This document shows positions 1-11,332 of a DNA stretch of 64,000 bases, piece after piece. This stretch comes from Chloranthus sessilifolius (lineage: Eukaryota; Streptophyta; Magnoliopsida; Chloranthales; Chloranthaceae). The stretch lies in contig CM037584.1 of the NCBI GenBank assembly GCA_021018995.1, forward strand, positions 143,919,317 through 143,983,316, given 5' to 3'. The notes beneath the pieces are model-generated. The model did no database searches, was not told the DNA's origin, and saw nothing but the letters and a program-made list of their open reading frames with translations. The translations under genes and the position numbers were made by a program. Each line of letters starts with the position of its first letter. The stretch's first letter is position 1.

Positions 1-294
1 GTTGTTAGTGGATTCCCAATCTTCCACTCGTGGGTCGAGTTCTGGAGGTTCTTCTCTCCTCTCTTCTGTAAGTTCCTCAGTGTCAAACATGGGCTGGACT
101 CCTTCGAGCGATTTATCAATAGCGTCATTTAAATTGGTTAAATCATTAAACACTTTAGTCATTCGCTTAATTTCCACTTATTGTGATCTAGTGAAGGACA
201 CTTCCTTATGATTTGGCACATCTGCTTTCTCAGTGGTCCCATAGGCGAAGTGGTCATATAGAGACCATTTTGGCGAGGTAGGGGATAAGTTGAC

Positions 295-1455
295 TTATGA
301 TCCATCCGATTGGTAACCTAACCCTATTTGCCTTCGTATTTGCATTGGGACAACAGGCCCTATATGACCTTGCTTATTTTTATCGAGTTCTGTGTGAGGA
401 ACGTATCCAAGTTGGTACCTAAGGTCCCACCCTTTTGTTGCGGTAAGGTTAATGGCATAGAGTTTGGTGAGATCTGGGCCAACCTCTCTTCTCATTAATT
501 TTTGTCGATGCGTTGGGGGAAAACTAGGAGGAGTAGGGGGACAGACTTTCATAACGATTGTCTCATTAGGGATTCGAGTCTTTCGAATATGACCCATGTT
601 CAACACATAATTGTGAGCGGTTGGTACACTCACCGTGTAATCAGTATCTATCTCTTAAAGGGGTGCATCAGTGTATATACGGACGATGGAGTCCTCATAT
701 GAGAATTTGACACATTGATGGTATGTGGATGCGACGGTCTTCATTGACTCCAACCATTTTCTTCCTAAAATGAGATTATAGGTACTAGCAGAATTAGAAA
801 CATGGAAGGTAACATCTTTCATTACAAATCGGAGGCGAACCTATAGCTTCACAGTTCCTTTGACAAAGCGGCGCGACCCATCAGAAGTTATGAGTGACAG
901 TGCGGAGGGCCTGACATCTTGCTCCTTATATTCAAGCGTTCTCAACGTGGTGAGAGGGTAGATGTTAAGTCTTGCTCCCGTCTCAACTAGTGCATGTGGT
1001 ACGGAGAATCCTCTAATTATGACCATAAGATATATGGGGGCCGCACTCCCGCAGAGTGACTCTTTAGGCATGTCTGCGTCTGTAAAAGTGAGCGTCGGAG
1101 GTTGCACTATGACCGAAGTGATTTGATGAAGCTCGTCTAGGGTCGTATCCTTATTCACTTGCGTGTCTTCAAGTGACCTTATCAACAACCGGTGATGGTC
1201 AGACAATTTCTTGATGAGTTCTAGTATGGATATCTGGGCCGAGATCTTCTGGAGATGCCACAGAAGGTCATATTTTTCTCCTAGCTCGAGCACAGTTTCT
1301 TTGCCTGGCCGATGGGCCTTAGGTACGAATGGTTGGAATGGTTGAGGTGCAGGAATTTGTGGAGGGATGATGTGAGGTGAGGGAGGCAAGTTAACTTCTC
1401 TTTCTCTCACATTCCCCTCTGGTGGTTGGGCATTCGTGAAATTCTTATTTCAAGG
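295..1455 (-). pseudogene. pro: Tat element A protease followed by G-patch-like segment
   Basis: One reading frame runs from about 1455 to 295 with in-frame stops at 841-843 and near 660. The stretch reading TFTDADMP precedes a retropepsin-like core in which the usual DTG/DNGS active site reads ALVETGARLNIYPL, so the catalytic Asp is replaced by Glu. The flap and C-terminal signature YNLILGRKWLESM follows, as in Tat proteases. Downstream, a Gly-rich segment ending in IGLGYQ resembles the G-patch-type region that follows protease in element E. The length and order fit Tat pol. The lost Asp and the stops make it non-functional. The assignment comes from motif recognition only. Confidence 0.72.
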
Positions 1456-2879
1456 GAAAGGCGGAGGTGGGTAATTAGTTCCTGATTTAAGAATCGGGTA
1501 AGCCGGTTGTTGATCGAACCCAGCGCGGCTTGATGCAGATGTATTTGTAAAATGGGTGAAGTTAGAGGTTGGAACGCGTACCTGAATGGTGCCGCTCTAA
1601 GGTGGGAGGTATTGTGTGTAATCTTCCTCTTCTAGGAAAGCAGAGACCAGCGTCTCGCACGGGTCAGGATGTTCTTCTGGCTCGCTTTATTTTAGATTCA
1701 ACAAACACTCGGTGGTTATTTTGTTGTCTTGGCTTGGATTCTTTCGGGAGACACTTTCTACCCATGCAATAATTTGGGCTGTAGTTTGGAGAATCTGATC
1801 TCCTTACTCGGGTTCAGAATCAGACAAAGGGAGCGATAATGGTGTTGGTTAGGGATTTGGAAGGGTTGGAGGTTCCTCTTCTTCTGGGAAGCCGGAGACC
1901 AGTGCCATGCATGAGTCGGGGTGTTCTTCTCACTCACTTTCTTCTATGTTTAGCAAACACTCAGTCTTTATTCTGTTTTCTAGGTTTAGAGTCTTTTGGG
2001 TGACACTTTCTACCCATGCAGCAATTTGGGCCGTAGTTTGAAGAACGTGCTCTCCGTACTCGGGTTCAGAATCAGACGAAGGAAGAGGTAATGGCATTGG
2101 TTCAGAATTTGGAGGGGTTAAAGGCTTTGGTGGGTGAATATGGAGGAACGGTCTCCTAGCCCTAAAGTAATGGACTTGTATCTAAGTGAATTTTAGATAA
2201 GGAGGTGGATTTAGTGGGGCGATGCGAGTGATCAGGGCCGAGGGATGTGGGGGTGAAGGAGCTCTCGCTGGTGTGGCGGAAGTAGCAGAGGGTTGAATAC
2301 GAGTGATTAAGGTGGAAGGTTGGAAGGGGGATCGACCAGCGAGATCTACGGTGGTGACCTGAGTTGGTGTTGCTTGATTGTGGTTGGGTATGAGGTTATT
2401 AACGATCCCTAAATTTTATTGGGGTTGGTTATTATTAGGGTTAGGATTCCTAAGTGCTTCCCAATCGATCTAATGTTGGTCATTAACGTCATAGATTACG
2501 TCCCTGAGGACCCAACAGTTTTTTAGGTTGTGTCCTACGTATCGATGGAAGGCACAGTATTTACTATAGTCTAGATTTGTCGGCCATGGGCGGGGTCTTT
2601 CCTTCAGGAATTAGAGGAGATTTTGAGTGTTAAGGAGACGGAAGATGTTGGGAATCATATCTGACAAAAGGGGATAGTGTTCCCACCTCGACTGGTAGGG
2701 GCCTCTGGCTGGGTTAAAGTTCTGCGGTGGGGGCACACTATTGTAATTCGGTACGTGGGCCGGTCGATTCTGCATCGTGTTCTAATTCTGGTAGGCATTG
2801 GGATATTAATTTCTATTATGATACTGGCCCTAATTCTGGTTATGGTTTTGGTTTTGGTTTGCATATCTTTGCTGATTAG
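1456..2879 (-). pseudogene. gag: Tat element A gag C-terminal part with CCHC-like knuckle
   Basis: On the minus strand, positions 2561-2516 encode KYCAFHRYVGHNLKNC, a C-X2-H-X4-H-X4-C knuckle of the kind Tat gag proteins carry instead of a classical CCHC box. A Pro/Thr/Ser-rich linker follows, then an acidic tract repeated in tandem (see 1622-2102). Frameshifts and stops are frequent. It continues the gag that starts at 6658. The two parts were separated by insertion of the solo LTR at 2880-5379, and sequence similar to GGTTTTGGTT and GTTGCTGATT occurs on both sides of that insertion. Confidence 0.6.
1622..2102 (-). repeat. Tandem duplication of 84 codons inside gag
   Basis: Positions 1622-1850 and 1874-2102 are diverged direct repeats offset by 252 bp, a multiple of three. 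Both copies encode the same order on the minus strand: an LQTTAQIxAWVESV-like helix, then a TECLLN segment, then a Glu-rich stretch ending in PxEEEE. The in-frame offset suggests the duplication arose while gag was still coding. Confidence 0.75.
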
Positions 2880-3392
2880 TGTTAGAGTAGGTTTTAAGTG
2901 CTCTGCTACTGATTTTATTGGAGACAGTGCTAAGAATGGGGGGAATAAAAATGAAAGGTGGAGTGAAAACTACGGAGCAGCAAGCCTAAAATATACAGTC
3001 TTGCAAGATACAGGGCCTGTTGTAGAAAGTTTTGATAAGTAAGAGTTTGTCCCACAGGGAAAATTGATCTAAATCTCTAAGGGAGCTATCTTTAGTAGGC
3101 TCTCCAGATCTGACTACAGATCTGACAATCCTAAATGGAGGGGGATTTAAGGTCACTATAATCTAAATCCTAAGGTAACTTAATGTCTAAACTATAGAAA
3201 GGGTTCAGAAAGAGGATGGAATGTGAGAAAATAAATATAAAAGGGTGAGAAGTATGTTATTAGATGTAGATCTGATGGGTCTTATAACTCAGACTCAGAT
3301 CTACTGTTATAAAAGTCCTGTCCAATGGCTACATTATCACCAAAGAGGAGAAAGGATCGAACTCGCCCCTGTGCCATGATCCAATCCCTTAT

Positions 3393-4011
3393 GGCTATAA
3401 CCTGTCCACTTAAATGGTCACAGACTATCCAATTGGGAACCACAATCCAGAGATGGGTCAGAACAAGATTATCATTGTAGGCACTACTTCATCCAGGCTA
3501 CAAGCTCAAGAATCTATAGGAACCTCAACCTCTAATGTTTTGTGTGTGGGGCTAGGCCTACAAAGTGCACGAGCCTGGACACACAGGACCAACAAGAGTT
3601 TGAGTACTAGCTTTTAAGCTTGGCTATTCACAATTTTAGATAGGCTGATGATCCAGCCACAATCTCTATACTTATAGTCAATCAGTCTCAGAATCTGATG
3701 GTGGGTCTATACAAATATAGGGGAGTCTGTCTCTGCATAATCTCTCACAAGGCCACAAGCACAAGTGCAGAGAAGAAGAATCTATCTTAGTTCTATGAAT
3801 TGGTCTCACCCTAGGGCTATAATCTGTCCACTTGAATGGTCACAGACTATCCACAAAGGTTATCCTCCTCACAGAGATCTAAGACAGAACAAGAACATTA
3901 CTGCCGCCTCCATGTTCACAAGGCTACCAGCGCAAGCTCCCATGGGAATTCAGATTTAGTGGATCCTGTGGTGGGAGAAGGCCTGTAATGTGCCTAACCT
4001 GGACACACAGG
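3393..4011. repeat. Direct duplication inside the solo LTR
   Basis: Positions 3393-3588 and 3815-4011 are diverged direct repeats offset by about 422-425 bp. They share GGCTATAAYCTGTCCACTT near the start and CCTGGACACACAGG near the end. A shorter third partial copy may lie around 3700-3770. Confidence 0.7.
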
Positions 4012-4439
4012 TCACTTAGATCTAAATAAAACCTTAAAAGAAATCCTCCATTGCTTACAAAACAACTAAGCAATGGAGGATCTCAAGGCAGCAGCCTTGT
4101 ACAGCACAACTCACAACAAAAACACCATCCCATACATGTAACAGATCCTATTACAAAATCTCCATTAAAATCTATACCAAATAATCATACAAAAGGCATA
4201 GCCAGCAAGTGCTAGACTATGGAGAGAAGGAAAAAGGAAAAAAAGAAAACTCCTAAACCCTAACCTTAGCCTACTGTAATTCTACAGTCCGATTTTTATA
4301 AGAAGCACAAAAGTCGAGAACAAAAGAGAGTCCAAAAAAGTCCACACCAAAAACCTAAGCTAGGCTTCAGCTTATATATCAGTTGGTTCTCTCTCAATTA
4401 GGGTTAGGAAAACCCTAATTTCATTAATGCAATTACGGC

Positions 4440-5130
4440 CCATTCTTGTCCCTTGGATGCCTCGGGGCGTGTGAACGGAGATTAGAGTATTAGAGTGCGT
4501 GCCCTAATTGCTGGAAGTTCCCAGACTGCCCTTGCAGAAGTGGGGAGAAGTTTAGAACCCGATCCTCGCTGGATAGAAATGGTTTGTAGGTCTTTCCGCA
4601 TGGTAGAATTGATGTCGCGGGGTTGCTTTGCCTTGAAGCCCTTGCAATCGCGAGGTTGGTACTTGGGTCATCGCGGGGATGGTTTGGTCGTTGCGGGATT
4701 GGTCTTTGCATTTGAATGGCGCGAGAATGGTGCACACAGTTCGTTCCTTGATGAATCCCGCGGTGATCCTCGTGAATAGAACAAAGTACATAGGCTTCTA
4801 GTTCACGCGAGTAGTTCCTTGAAAGTGTGTGTCCTGCGGCCACTGCCCGATAGTCATGCGTTGGAATGCTTGGAGCTCCCTCCATTCAGTGAATCGTGTG
4901 AAGCTTGAAGACTCATCTCTTGAGCTGCGTGAGACTGCGCGAGTACTTCACGAGCGCTTAAGACTGAGCCTCATGAGAACCTCGCGAAGTGTATTTTTAC
5001 TCTCTACTAACAACCATCTGCGCGTGAACGGCGCGAAGACTGCGCGACCGGTTGAGGTGCTCCCTTCAGAAGCCCGCGACCACTGCGCTATATATTCTTT
5101 CTGATTTGATTGAGCCCTGTGACATCTGCG
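4440..5130 (-). promoter_or_regulatory. CGCG-motif array upstream of the solo LTR TATA box
   Basis: This CG-rich block in an AT-rich region holds many variants of TCGCGA, GCGCGA and TGCGTGAG. Examples start at 4926, 4936, 4949, 4972, 4982, 5020, 5031, 5042, 5074 and 5084, with spacings that are often 10-11 bp or about 21-23 bp. In the minus orientation of the LTR the array precedes a TATA-like box near 4372, so it would lie in U3. Its function is unknown. It occupies the same place as the GTCGAGAGG array of the related LTR at 43894-45891. Confidence 0.5.
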
Positions 5131-5379
5131 CGAGGCATTCTCCTTAATTTATTTTTGCTTTACTGTGCCTCTGCTGCAGCCAATTCTCTGTCTGGGTTTA
5201 ACCTTCACACTTTTGAGGGGCTTCTGGGTCAGCAGCTGGCTTCTTGGCATGGTTAGGGGTTTATTTGCATCTGCTGCTTATTATCTATAGAATAGACTTA
5301 AAATACATTTATTAAATGATTAAGGGTCTAACAGAGATTACGTTAAGGGGTGAAAAGTGGTACTTTTCAGGTCTTAACA

Positions 5380-6658
5380 ATTAGTGCCTTGGTTTTGGTT
5401 CGTGTATCGTTGCTGATTTTGATTTTGCCCGAAGTTTCACGAGTGAAAATTTTCGTTCCCAGAGTTTTATCCTTGATTAACAACGGTGTTGACCTGTTTG
5501 GTTCCTAAGGCTTTCTTATTAATTTTTGATTTTGATTCACTGGAAGAGCCCACTTTCGATGTGACTATGGATAGAGCAAGGTCTCTGCCTTTAATGTGTC
5601 GCTCTAGTCGGGATGCCCGGGAGTGGAGTGCAGTGAAGTCGGGGCAATCACTTATGACAAGTGTGCTCTTTAACGGTTCTCTAGTGTTATCAATGATAAT
5701 GTCCATCGAATCCTTCTCTTTTATTGAGGTGTCGGTCCTAGCAGTGAGTTTTCTCCATCTAGCAACGAAGTCGGTAAATTCTTCATCAGGTCCTTGCTTA
5801 GCTGCCATTAGATCGCTGAGACTAACTGTCTCTTGGATTAAGTGTTTGTATTGGCCTAGGAATTGACCGACTAATTCATCGAAGGTTTCTATCTTATAAA
5901 GCAGGAGTCTCGCAAACCAATCTAAGGCTTCTCCTTCTCAAGTGATGGAAATAGTGAATGAAAAGTTCTTGATTATCACGTATGGGTCGGCAATCATTAC
6001 AGAAGAGGGCTAAGTAATGATTAGGGTTTCCCGTGCCATTATATTTGGTAAATTTCAGTGGCTTAAATCCCTTTGGTAAATTAAACTCGATGTCTCGGCA
6101 AAATTTGTTGAATTCGAATGAGTGACCGGGGCGCTCTCTCTTGGCCATGTACTCATCGAGCATTTTAGGAAGATCTTCGATTTTAATGGTGCTGTCTTTT
6201 GGAGCGACCCGTGAGCAAACCTTGTCTAAAGAGTCACCGTTGAAGAATGTGTGGGCAGTTTGTCTCAATGGTGTGGCGCGGGCTGACACCGTGCTCGGGG
6301 TAGGAGGTGGCCTCTCTTGTCGCTCTTGTTCTTCTAAAAATTATAGTGACCTAATGGTTTCGTATGCGGCGGCCAACCCTCAAAGCAATTCCTCAGAGTC
6401 GTCATCTCCTTTTTGTATTCTTTGAATACTGAGTTCTACGATCTGTTGAGCGGTGAGGTTTTGTCCGATATTACCATCTCTCCCATTATGATTATTACCG
6501 GTGTGTGGGGTGGAAAATATATTTTTTTGCTCATCGGCCATGTTAATCTCAGGTTGTCGTGGGCTGGAATTGTGAAATGGTTCTTCTTCGTACATGGGGT
6601 TGTCATGATATCCCCATAATGGTGGGTCTCCTAAACTCACTCTTCGTATACCAGACAT
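5380..6658 (-). pseudogene. gag: Tat element A gag N-terminal and capsid-like part
   Basis: Gag starts at an ATG at 6658 just after the leader (MSGIRRVSLGDPP...). A hydrophilic N-terminal region is followed, after a frameshift near 6290-6380, by a capsid-type segment at 6289-5894 containing FKPLKFTKYNGTGNPNHYL, the signature of Ty3 retrotransposon gag domains. A further segment at 5808-5467 (EEFTDFVARWRKLTAR, LVISDCPDF) is the usual second half of that domain. At least two frameshifts and several stops break it. It continues past the solo LTR into 2879-1456. Confidence 0.75.
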
Positions 6659-6680
6659 CTCGAGTCTTTGACGAAGACTC

Positions 6681-6701
6681 ATATATATATATATATATAT
6701 A
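6681..6701. repeat. (AT)n microsatellite at the gag 5' boundary
   Basis: About ten AT dinucleotides lie just upstream of the gag ATG of element A (minus orientation). Confidence 0.95.
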
Positions 6702-6702
6702 A

Positions 6703-6957
6703 GGGGATCTAAATGACACAATGGAATGAAAAATAAGGAGATAAGATGAAAACTAACTATCTAGAAAAAGAGTTTATAAAAGTGTCCCACTACGATCGCT
6801 AGTCTGTTGGTGCATGCTTTTTCTGGGTTCCTCTCAGTCCCCGTTGAATCAGTGGCTCCAATTCTATCCAAGTGGACTCTAGCGATGCGGCGTTTGGAAT
6901 AGTAGATGGAAAATAAAGGGTTTTCTAGGAAGGTTCCTAGTTTGTTGCGATCGCCAG
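6703..6957 (-). other. Leader of element A with putative primer-binding site
   Basis: The minus-strand sequence starting TGGCGATCGCAAC (6956 downward) directly follows the LTR and is shared with 46004-46150 (TGGCGATCGCAACGAACC). It also resembles TGGCGACTC after the LTR of element E at 30400. The recurring TGGCGA directly after an LTR marks it as a likely primer-binding site. I do not assign the tRNA. The rest of the leader (for example GAGTCCACTTGG) is also shared with 46100-46150. Confidence 0.5.
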
Positions 6958-7735
6958 CTACAGATATTTAACGACTCTGCAACACGTCAATGATCACGCT
7001 TGAGAGCGAGTATGGGTTACTTCTTTACTGAATCGTCTGCCTGCAAATGTTAGTAGCTATGTCTTTTCTTATAATTTAGATAGTTTAATTTTTTTTCTAT
7101 TTCCCGTTATTGTTATAGTTCTGACCAATTTAGACTTCCCTGATTCTGTTGTGAGTTTAGTTATATAAGTTTATTCTAATTCTATTAAGAGTCTAGTTAA
7201 TTTTTACTATTCCTATTCTTATTGAAAGTCTAATTAATTAAGTGTCCTAATCCCATTAGAAGCCTGATTAATTTTAGTCTCCTAATTTTATTAGAAGTCT
7301 AATTATTTTTAGTGTCCTAATCCCATTAGAAGTCTAGTTGTGATAAGGTTTCCTAATTATACTAAGAGTGCACATGTAGTAGTTCTGGTGAAACTCTAAT
7401 TAAATCAAGCATGTTAGTTATATTGAAATTCAAATTGAGCAAGTATGCTAGTTGTATTCCAGTTAAATAAAATATAACAGTCTTACTAGAATTCTAATTG
7501 AAATAGAGGACTAATTTTACTAAAACTCTAATTTAAGCAATGAATTGATCATACTGAAATTCTAATGAAAGCAAGAAATCAACCAATTAGAATCTGACTT
7601 AAAGAAATTAATCAATCATACTAAAATCTAATTAACTTAATTAATTAATTATGCTGGAATAAAATAAATCTACTAATTAATTATACTGAAAAGATAAGAA
7701 AAGCAATTAATTAATTCTAAAATTTTTTAAAAAAA

Positions 7736-7812
7736 GGGGTTTGGGCCCGCTATGCTAAGGAGGATTGGCCTCGTTCCCGAGTACCCTCCGTAAGCACCCT
7801 TGGGCAAATCGG
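7736..7812 (-). other. Conserved GC-rich block in the LTR of the A/B family
   Basis: About 75 bp match 43447-43525 in LTR B far better than the flanking AT-rich repeats do. The shared core includes CTTACGGAGGGTAC and CCTCCTTAGCATAGCGGGCC. It can form a GGAGG...CCTCC stem. It lies downstream of the TATA box, so it would be transcribed. Confidence 0.6.
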
Positions 7813-8499
7813 GTGGCTGAGATTGAAGATAAATTAGATTTTACACTGTAAAATAATATTTTTTAGATTTTCAGAGTCGATTTAAGAGTGATAATTATGA
7901 ATTAAATTATTAACTAGAATTATAGAAACTAAAATTAATATTTAGGAATTTTGGGGGTATTGAAATAAGAAATTAAAAATTGAATTTCTCGGACTGAATT
8001 CGGATCAAAAATCAGAAAATCAGGCCGTATGATTAAAGGCTGATTCTAGAATCCAAGGATTAGAACCAGAAATTAATGATAGGACTGGAAATTGAGATTT
8101 TAGAATGGAATTAGAGTCTAAGGTCGGTAATTAGACTGTCGGATTAAGGACTAGTTCTAAATTCAGAGAATTAGAACCAGATATAAAAAATTTGCAGTCT
8201 GAAAAGGGTGCTATGATCTTGAACTGAAAATTAAAACCTATAATTAAAACTAAGAGAAAGATCCTAAGTCTAAAACTAAGATTTTTACTTAGGACCGGGG
8301 TTGTGGAGAGAAATCCCGAAGATTCAGAAATTGAATCTCGTAATCATGGCTAGGTTGCTCCATGTATTCATTCTCGGAGTTCTCTGGTTTCGGAATCCCA
8401 AAAAAAATCCGTTCTCTCTCGAAAATTACCCACCCTCCTCTAGGTCGAAATAAAAAAAAGCTTTTATAGGTTTTTCTTCAATTAAACACTCTGTTTCAG

Positions 8500-8925
8500 G
8501 CATTTAATTAAATTGGGTGCTGGTCTCCTGGTGCTTAATCGCTTTGAGTCGGTCGCCGACTCAATGAGCGACCGGCTGACTTGCTCAGCGAGTTTCCTAG
8601 TCCTCATAGCGTTAGAACTAATTGTGCACCCATTTTGGGGTGCATAATTCAATTAAGCACCGCTCTCAAAGCATTTAATCGAGGAAACATACGGGTCAAG
8701 GACAATGAGGCTAGGTTGGGTGTAGGCCAATTGCGCGCCTGTGATGGGGCGCTTAATCTGATCGCTCGTCTGGTGTCAGGCGCGTGATCAAGTCTCGAGG
8801 TGGTTTGGGGAAAGGAAGTCTGGTCTGAAAAGGGACTAATTGAGCACTTGTGATTTGGCGTGCAATCGAATTAAGCGCTTGGTTTTAGGCGCTTAATTCG
8901 GGGTTGTTCGAGTTCGGGTCGGGTC
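8500..8925 (-). promoter_or_regulatory. GCGC-AATTG motif array upstream of LTR A TATA box
   Basis: Many variants of a roughly 20-bp near-palindrome, GCGC(A)-TAAT-N-ATT-GCGC, occur here, for example GTGCATAATTCAATTAAGC, CCAATTGCGCGCC and TGCAATCGAATTAAGCGC. The array lies directly upstream (minus sense) of the TATA-like box at 8470-8461. The same motif family fills 42185-42735 in LTR B and the upstream regions of two antisense promoters at 34500-34850 and 36895-37330. Confidence 0.55.
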
Positions 8926-8936
8926 TAAAATGCCAG

Positions 8937-9430
8937 GCTATTATTTCAGTTTGCATTCTGACTATATACTATTGTTTCAGTATATAGTCTCCCTACGTTT
9001 GAACCTGAACCACAGAGCTATTATTTCAGCCTATGTTAAGCTATATACTATTATTTCAGTGCATGGTTCCCATGTCGGGGGTATGGGGCCTGAGCCACAA
9101 AACTATTGTTTCAGCCTGTGTCTAGCCATTTACTATTGTTTCAGCATATGGTCCCATGTTAGGGTTAGGGGCCTGAAATGTGATACTATTATTTCAGTCT
9201 GTATTCCGACTATACTATTGTTTCAGTATATAGTCTCCCTACGTTGGGATCGGAGCCACAGAGCTATTGTTCCAGCCTGTGTTCAGCCATGTACTATTGT
9301 TTCAGTGCATGGTTCCCACGTCGGGGGTATGAGGCCTGAGCCATAAAACTATTGTTTCAACATGTGTCCAACCATATACTATTGTTTCAGCATATGGTCC
9401 CATATCAAGGTTATGAGGTCAAATGTTGAC
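8937..9430. repeat. Minisatellite with trimeric higher-order structure
   Basis: Six monomers of 78-85 bp each begin CTATTRTTTCAG and start at 8937, 9017, 9102, 9185, 9263 and 9348. Monomers 1 and 4 share TATAGTCTCCCTACGTT, 2 and 5 share GCATGGTTCCC-CGTCGGGGGTATG, and 3 and 6 share GCATATGGTCCCAT. The copy distances are 246-248 bp, so an a-b-c trimer was duplicated. LTR B has only one copy of this segment (about 42100-42175). Confidence 0.85.
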
Positions 9431-9476
9431 CAAAGAAATTTTTATATTCCAATAGGGTAAAATGGGGGTGCCTACA

Positions 9477-9837
9477 GGAAGGTTACAATCTTCCGAAGAC
9501 AATCCACACTCGCATGGTATGTTGACAGCCAATCCATTCCAAGTATTACATCAAATCCTTCCATATCCAATGTGATCATATCTGTCATCATCTCGTGATC
9601 CTCAAACATCAATATTACCGATTGACACACTGTATTTGTGCTGACTGAGCTTCTAGTAGGGACCGATACCGCCAAAATAAAATCAAGTGTCTTTGGTACG
9701 ATGCTTAACTTCTCAAAGAACGACGGAGTGATAAAACAATGACTAGACTCGGGGTCTATCAATACACGAGAATCAGCCCGACTCTCGTCGCCCACATGAC
9801 GCATGACAAGTGTACCTTTTATTCGTATATTAAACAT
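9477..9837 (-). pseudogene. pro: Chromovirus C protease, truncated
   Basis: About 120 codons resemble the retropepsin region of Tekay/Del polyproteins. VLIDPESSHCFITPSFFEKL corresponds to the usual LFDSGASHSFIS motif, and FDVILGMDWLSTYHASVDC matches the conserved C-terminal signature. The active site reads DPES instead of DSGA, so the enzyme would be inactive even without the truncation. The frame ends where element A begins at 9476. The preceding gag frame is separated by stops between 9838 and 9969. Confidence 0.75.
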
Positions 9838-9969
9838 ATAGAGTTAAACGTACAACAATTCTGAATATCCATATGCATAAAAGCGTCAAAACACACTATA
9901 GAATATGAATATCAACTAACAAATTTAATTCTCAAAGCGTAAAGATACCTTGATTGACATCATTTGAGG

Positions 9970-11238
9970 TCAGGGCATCCGTTGCGGTGACGGCATATGC
10001 TCAACCTTGAACAATAGGTCGAGATGATCTCTGAATAAATATCGATCCAGCCTACTCCTTGTTTTCCTTGCTCTCCTCAGGGTAATTTCTAACCATGTGG
10101 CCCATCTTGCCACACTTGAAGCAAACTCTTGTATCTCTCCTGTAGTCCTCTGTCTTGTGCGAAATCCCACACTTTGCACATGATGGAGCCAGCATAAAAG
10201 AAGAGACCCGTGAAGATCCCTATGAGATAGAAGCTCCACTAACAGAAGAACCAGACGATCTGAAGGGTCTGTAAGATACAGGTACTATCGGCCTCTGATA
10301 TGAACTCGAGCCTGAAGATACAGCTGGATGAGAGTGAGTAGGGTATCTAGGAGGTCTGGAGAACCTAGCCCTCTTGTTCTATTCAGGGTCTTGAGATTCT
10401 CCCTGAAACGACCTCTCTTTGCTCTGCCTGTCTCTCCAAGCAAATTGCTTTTGGTTCCCTTCTTCGGAAATGAGAGCCTTAGACATAACTGCCTCATATG
10501 TCTCTTACTCCCATAGGGCGACTTCTTTCTGTATGTTTGGCCTTAACCCAAGCTGAAACTTTCGAGCTCGCATCGACTTGGTGGCGACGTGTTGTGGAGC
10601 AAACCTCGATAATCTATCAAATTCTGTGCCATACTCATGCACAGCCATAGTCCCTTGTTCCAACTTGATAAACATCACCTCCCACTGATGCCTCTCTACC
10701 TTGGGAAAGTACTTCTCGTTGAAGGTTTCAACGAATTCAACCCATGTCTAAGGAACATTGGGAAGCTCTCTTGTTCACAGTGTCTTGATATTGATTTCCA
10801 CCAAGGCCCCACTTCCCCATCTAGTTTGAAGGTTGCCCAACGCACCCTCTCGACTTCAGTGCACTGAAGCACCTCAAATACCTTCTCCATTTCCTCTATC
10901 CACCCCTCGACCTCAGTAGGGTCTATCTCACCTAAGAAATTAGGAGGTCTCATTCTCCTAAACTTAGCAAAGCTTCTAGGTTGGTGAGGTGGTCTCGCTA
11001 CTTGTTGATTCATAGCAGCAGTCTGTTGAGCTATGTTGGCAGCCAAAACTTCCAATACCTGCTCCATCCTACTATCACCACCTCCTCGTCCTCCTCTTGG
11101 TCCTACCGGGATCACATTTTCACCAGTTACGAACCCTAATCCCTTGGATGTACCAGTAACATCGGGGATCTCTCGTAAAGGAACCTCTCTCTGTCCTTCT
11201 CTTCCTCCACTATGTCCGCCTCTGAACCTTGGGCCCAT
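9970..11238 (-). pseudogene. gag: Chromovirus C gag
   Basis: An ATG at 11238 follows the primer-binding site by about 95 bp. The product begins with an Arg/Gly-rich region. It has a gag core with FRRMRPPNFLGEIDPTEVEGW, the usual FxxxxPPxFxGxxDPxxAxxWI signature, and FKLDGEVGPWWKS. A zinc knuckle near 10150-10110 reads CFKCGKMGHMVRNY, in which the last Cys of CCHC is changed to Tyr. Multiple frameshifts and stops occur after about codon 180. The upstream cysteine pair (KCGISHKTEDY) also matches Tekay gag. Confidence 0.8.
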
Positions 11239-11332
11239 AATACTGGTCTGTCATTGTGAAAAAATAACATTGATCAGTACTTAGATTGTAAAAACAATTC
11301 AACCTGAACCTATGGTTCAACCTAAAGCCTAC

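Larger units (their letters stand above)
2880..5379 (-). mobile_element. Solo LTR (2.5 kb) inside gag of element A
   Basis: The insertion is bounded by TG...CA ends with short inverted termini (TGTTAGAG at 2880, CTTAACA ending at 5379) and a perfect 5-bp target duplication ATTAG (2875-2879 and 5380-5384). There is no second LTR, primer site or pol inside, so it is a solo LTR. On the minus strand its first 60 bases match the start of the nested LTR at 43894 (shared block with TGAAAA-TACCA and GTTRGACCCTT), so the two are one family. A TATA-like box lies on the minus strand near 4372. The copy carries an internal duplication and a CGCG-rich array. Confidence 0.85.
1..9476 (-). mobile_element. 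Tat-lineage Ty3 LTR retrotransposon A, 5' half
   Basis: The element reads right to left: 5' LTR (9476 down to about 6958), leader with a TGGCGA primer-site-like start at 6956, gag from 6658, protease to about 640 and a G-patch-like segment to 295. RT and everything after it lie beyond the left window edge. The LTR opens TGTAGGCACCCCC at 9476, exactly where the protease frame of chromovirus C stops, so A inserted into C. The LTR and leader match the LTR and leader at 41984-46150 (element B/K) in order and in several conserved blocks, so the two are one family. Gag is interrupted by a solo LTR and all frames carry stops, so the copy is dead. Confidence 0.8.
6958..9476 (-). repeat. 5' LTR of Tat element A
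   Basis: The LTR starts at 9476 on the minus strand (TGTAGGCACCCCCATTTTA) and ends just before TGGCGA at 6956. The 3' edge is uncertain by about 25 bp because no clean CA end is visible. Order: a minisatellite (9430-8937), a motif array rich in GCGC-AATTG (8925-8500), a TATA-like box (8470-8461, CCTATAAAAG on the minus strand), degenerate TAGTTCTAG-type repeats (about 8300-7960), a conserved GC-rich block (7812-7736) and AT-rich CCTAATCCCATTAGAAG repeats (7720-7140). LTR B at 41984 has the same order. Confidence 0.75.
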
